Part shown: in pieces, positions 18,110-20,787 of the stretch
How the letters are laid out: each line of letters begins with the position of its first letter
Position numbering within the stretch: the first letter of the stretch is position 1
Source: Paraglomus occultum
Taxonomy: Eukaryota > Glomeromycota > Glomeromycetes > Paraglomerales > Paraglomeraceae
NCBI GenBank assembly: GCA_910592205.1
Contig: CAJVPJ010000613.1
Span: forward strand, 1 to 20,787
Reading direction: 5' to 3'
Length of the DNA stretch: 20,787 nt
Translations under genes and position numbers: made by a program
Notes under the pieces: model-generated
Seen by the model: only the letters and a program-made list of their open reading frames with translations
The model's database searches: none
What the model was told of the DNA's origin: nothing

Positions 18110-18949
18110 TATAAACAGAATCGAGTATTCAAAAAAATTGGCAGATCAAGTTGATGTATTGCAGAAACAATTTGTCAGCATAGTCGAAAATGTTCTTTAG
18201 AGAATGATGAGCACATGGATGAAGACGAATTGGCGAAGAAGGCGAGAATTGAAGCTGAAGCGGAGGATACAAATTCTAATGAAATTCTTGTGGTAAGAAT
18301 AAACTTGGGTGATCGATTTCGGTAGTATAAAAAATTTTACTAATTACTTCTATGGGTCTTAATGAAATAATGTCTTCCATCAGGGCAATAACGATAATAC
18401 GTTAACTTACCGCGATCATCTACTGAAGATAATTCAACCGAAGGAATTATAAAGAAAGACACGGAGAAACTAATTGATTTTCTACGGGAACAAAATTTAT
18501 TCTTAAATAATAAACATTTGGAGATTTTGCGTGAACGAGAGATTGCGGGTTGCGACTTCCTCAAAATGGATAACCAGGATTTCAGGGAATGTGGACTTGA
18601 AATAAGACCGGCAATGAGGCGTGCAGGCTTCGCCAAGAAGCTTAACGACCAAAGTAAATAACTATAATATTGTACTATGACTTTATCACTTGATAATTTA
18701 CAATAACTTATTGTGTATTTTGGTGATGTAGGTGAAGACTCAAGTAATGAATTTAAAAACTCTACAGTAGAAATTCCTCCGACCGTTGCCGAATTGGATA
18801 TGAAACTCCTCAGCGATAATGTTAATAAGATCATTCGTGGTGAATTTCAAAATATTAGGGGGATATAGAAAAGATTAGACGCCAAGGTGGAAAAGATTGA
18901 TAATGCAGTGAAAAGTCTCGAGCAAAGAAATGATGTCGAAGGAAGTTAA
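18110..18949 (+). pseudogene. SAM-domain protein relic with coiled-coil tail
   Basis: Recognisable pieces are: a helical segment (SKKLADQVDVLQKQFVSIVE, about 18129-18188); then, after a frame change, an acidic segment around ATG 18215 (MDEDELAKKARIEAEAED) ending at a GTAAGA donor (18293); then an exon from 18384 containing a SAM domain (KLIDFLREQNLFL, HLEILREREIAGCDFLKMD, ECGLEIRPAMRRAGFAKKL; about 18460-18645); a 78-bp intron (18654-18731, GTAAAT...GTAG); and a last exon with TVAELDMKLLSDNVNKII. SAM domains mediate protein or RNA binding and are common in Rhizophagus gene families. Breaks: a frameshift near 18190, another near 18411 between the splice acceptor and the SAM frame, and an in-frame TAG at 18866-18868 followed by 26 more coiled-coil-like codons to TAA 18947-18949. 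Confidence 0.65.
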
Positions 18950-19030
18950 TGATCAAATTATGCCAACTTGATATGTGCCCTTTATATACAAACAAAACGT
19001 AGCTAATCAACAATATTATTTTCGTATTGC

Positions 19031-19079
19031 AAGTGCATCGTCGGTCCCGACGACGTGCACTTAGAGAGGTTTGACTGTA
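19031..19079 (-). mobile_element. Single terminal repeat of a probable pogo/Tc1-like transposon, with palindrome
   Basis: Read on the minus strand from 19079 the sequence starts TA then CAGTCAAACCTCTCTAAG, matching the CAGT start typical of Tc1/mariner/pogo ends next to a TA target. Just inside is a near-perfect palindrome (AAGTGCATCGTCGG, TC, CCGACGACGTGCACTT; 19031-19062). No opposite end or transposase was found nearby, so this is a solo or truncated end. Confidence 0.45.
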
Positions 19080-19134
19080 TAAGGATAGATGTTAAGGTTA
19101 TTATTACAAGGGCCCTGGTAGGGTCTCCTTAACT

Positions 19135-19765
19135 TACACCCCTTGGGTGTACGAACGGATTAATGTATAGAGCAGCTTAATCAACTTATCAAAAATATCA
19201 ATTGGACTTCAAAGATTAGTACCCAGGTCAACGGAGTGCATTTTCATATTCATAAAGCGGCGAATATTCGAACGTTACATACTGGATCTGTTAGTAAACT
19301 TTAAGCTTAACATTAATGCAAATTCTTTCATTACGGTTTTATGCATTTTATTAGAGATCTACATTTCTTCAATACTGTAGCTATTATATGTCAGTCGGAA
19401 TTATGGAATAATGCGTAAACTTCTACTTCAGTTTTGTCTTATCCAATATTTTATTGACTATACGAGAGACATATCGATTGTGAGGGTTAGTTACATGTTA
19501 ACCATAATCATGAGTATCTGTATTATTAAAGGGTAACCTTATTCCAAAGATGTCTGATTTATTAGAATAATTTTATTATTCAAATATCTCGAAGTCTCTG
19601 CGCATTTCATTGTAGTTTACTAACAGATCCAGTATGTAACGTTCGAATATTCGCTACTTTATGAATAAGAAAATGCACTCCGTTGACCTGGGTACTAGTC
19701 TTTGAAATCCAGTTGATATTTTTGATAAGCTGATTAAGCTGTTCTATACATTAATCCCGGGTGTA
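19135..19765. mobile_element. Foldback element, about 627 bp, with long inverted arms
   Basis: Left arm 19135-19299 and right arm 19615-19765 are inverted copies. By eye there are 8 mismatches over about 143 aligned bases (about 94% identity), 7 of them transitions, and the left arm has an extra 14 bp near its outer end (about 19142-19155). Both outer ends read TACACCC, with TA at the boundary (19135-19136 and 19764-19765). The 315-bp centre has no open frame. This fits a non-autonomous DNA transposon with TA targets and long terminal inverted repeats. Confidence 0.75.
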
Positions 19766-20013
19766 ATCCGATTGATCTGCGCTGTTTATTATTATTCCCT
19801 GTGCTCAGGAGCTCTTTGTGATACAATGTTTAGTGAGTACGCGTTCCTTATTCAGTTTTGTTTGGGGGGTTAGGTAATTGTTTCGTATATTGGTGGCGCC
19901 TCGGACAGCTCTTCCGGTGTTATTACGATATGGCCTTTCCTAATAGGGCCAAACAATGAAGGTAACTATAAAGACACTGAATCGTAAAGATAACGAAGAA
20001 TGCTTGTCGCAAA
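19766..20013 (+). promoter_or_regulatory. Upstream region of the ubiquitin-like gene
   Basis: Only about 250 bp separate the foldback element from the ATG. There are short upstream frames: ATG 19930 (10 codons) and ATG 19956, the latter out of frame and overlapping the main start to TAA 20091-20093. If these lie in the mRNA they could limit translation; alternatively the true start may lie in an exon I did not resolve. Confidence 0.4.
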
Positions 20014-20787
20014 ATGCGTTTGACCACTGCGCCTGCTCCTCCGGTATTTCCTATCCGCATTCAGTTCCTTACAAAGTCTGTATATGTAGCTAACGTGAAT
20101 ACACACACTACTGGAGAGTTACTGTTGAAGAACTTCCAAGCTTGTGTAGGAGAGAGTTATAGTCACTACAAGCTTACATATGATGATAAAGACATCCGAT
20201 TTGCAGATACTCTTGAAAAACTTGGAATCAAGGTGAAGTATATAATATTTAAGAGATTTGCTTGGAAACGAGTTAGTACTCACATATCTGTTTCACAGGA
20301 AGGAGACTTGCTCAAAACTAAATATGATAGAGGCGAGAATTCAACAGTTGCAATTGTCCCATCACATGTCGAGTCAATGCCGACTACAACAGTGTTCTCA
20401 ACAGGCCCAATTCTAATCTATGTGAAATTGACAACTGGAAAAATTATAGAAATGAATGTGAGATGGAGTGACACAATTTACCAGCTTAAAAAAATGATTC
20501 AAGATGAAGGAGTTACTCTTGATCAAGTCGATATCATATTTGACGGCAAGCAACTACATGACGGATACACCTTGTCATATTACAATATTCAAAAAGAGTC
20601 CACGCTACATTTACAACATAAACAACCTAAACCTAGCAGATTACCCAGCATTCGCATTCCAAAGATTCCAAGAGGTTCAACAACAATATATGTGAAATTG
20701 ATGAGTGGACAAATATTAAACCTGGGAGTAGATATCCATGAAACCATTTACTCACTTAAAGAAAGGATCCAGGATCAAGAAGGCATC
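20014..20787 (+). CDS. Divergent multi-ubiquitin-like-domain protein (3' partial)
   Basis: Exon 1 20014-20232, a 66-bp intron (20233-20298, GTGAAG...CACAG, phase 0), and exon 2 from 20299 through the window end; 236 residues are visible. Domain 1 (about 12-80) is ubiquitin-like, ending in the LEKLGIKEGDLL turn. After a Ser/Thr/Pro linker, domain 2 (about 111-182) has [44 protein letters not shown] and STLHL, the ubiquitin order of beta-grasp elements. A basic Pro-rich linker (183-199) leads to domain 3 (from about 201: [27 protein letters not shown]), cut off by the window. Domain 2 lacks the terminal RLRGG, so the domains are not cleavable ubiquitin units; this is a non-conjugating ubiquitin-like scaffold rather than polyubiquitin. 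The start is the first ATG in frame; upstream exons are possible. Confidence 0.8.
   Translation, partial: MRLTTAPAPPVFPIRIQFLTKSVYVANVNTHTTGELLLKNFQACVGESYSHYKLTYDDKDIRFADTLEKLGIKVKYIIFKRFAWKRVSTHISVSQEGDLLKTKYDRGENSTVAIVPSHVESMPTTTVFSTGPILIYVKLTTGKIIEMNVRWSDTIYQLKKMIQDEGVTLDQVDIIFDGKQLHDGYTLSYYNIQKESTLHLQHKQPKPSRLPSIRIPKIPRGSTTIYVKLMSGQILNLGVDIHETIYSLKERIQDQEGI

Noticed and set aside
18340-18834. 164-codon minus-strand frame, the longest in its region
   Set aside because: Lies antisense to the SAM domain exon; its Ser/Leu/Lys-rich translation is the mirror of the sense codons, while the sense strand gives a recognisable SAM domain with introns.
1-20787. CRISPR array, rRNA, or bacterial-type operon
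   Set aside because: No regularly spaced short repeats with unique spacers, no rRNA sequence recognised, and genes have spliceosomal introns.

Overview
This looks like nuclear DNA of a filamentous fungus, most likely an arbuscular mycorrhizal (Glomeromycotina, Rhizophagus-like) genome. The signs are AT-rich intergenic DNA, small GT-AG introns of about 57-208 bp, and families typical of that group: Sel1-repeat proteins, treble-clef zinc-ribbon repeats, SAM-domain relics, a BED-finger relic, divergent ubiquitin-like proteins and decayed Ty3/Gypsy DNA. The taxon is inferred from this content, not proven.

Layout. 1-4077 is gene-free, with a simple repeat, a two-unit tandem repeat (2100-2355) and a small inverted-repeat element (3040-3373). 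4078-4962 (-) is a Sel1-repeat protein. About 4957-8268 is a deleted Ty3/Gypsy retrotransposon: an LTR-like region, a broken gag, a frame-shifted protease, then a direct jump to the last 60 bp of the 3' LTR, with no reverse transcriptase, RNase H or integrase. Its right end cuts into the third repeat of a treble-clef zinc-ribbon pseudogene (8269-8706, -). 9254-10411 (+) is an intact single-exon gene with a HIT-like core.

12222-16085 is the ordinary gene-dense part, and I resolved the introns by eye. It holds an SH3BGRL-type thioredoxin-fold protein (+, 3 exons, 102 aa), a PalC/BROX-like BRO1-domain protein (-, 8 exons, 381 aa) and a CCC1/VIT1 vacuolar iron/manganese transporter (+, 5 exons, 247 aa). 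SH3BGRL and PalC are tail to tail. PalC and CCC1 diverge from a 215-bp intergenic region, which may link ambient-pH signalling and metal storage at the transcriptional level.

16792-19765 is a graveyard of repeats: a BED-finger relic, two tandem tRNA-like (SINE-like) units, a broken SAM-domain gene, one end of a probable pogo/Tc1-like transposon, and a 627-bp element with inverted arms of about 150-165 bp that are about 94% identical. From 20014 a multi-domain divergent ubiquitin-like gene begins and runs off the window.

I found no CRISPR array, rRNA, canonical tRNA or bacterial-type operon. The less ordinary items are the HIT-like protein with a His-x-His-x-Asn motif, the tandem tRNA-like units, the long-armed foldback element and the PalC/CCC1 pair.
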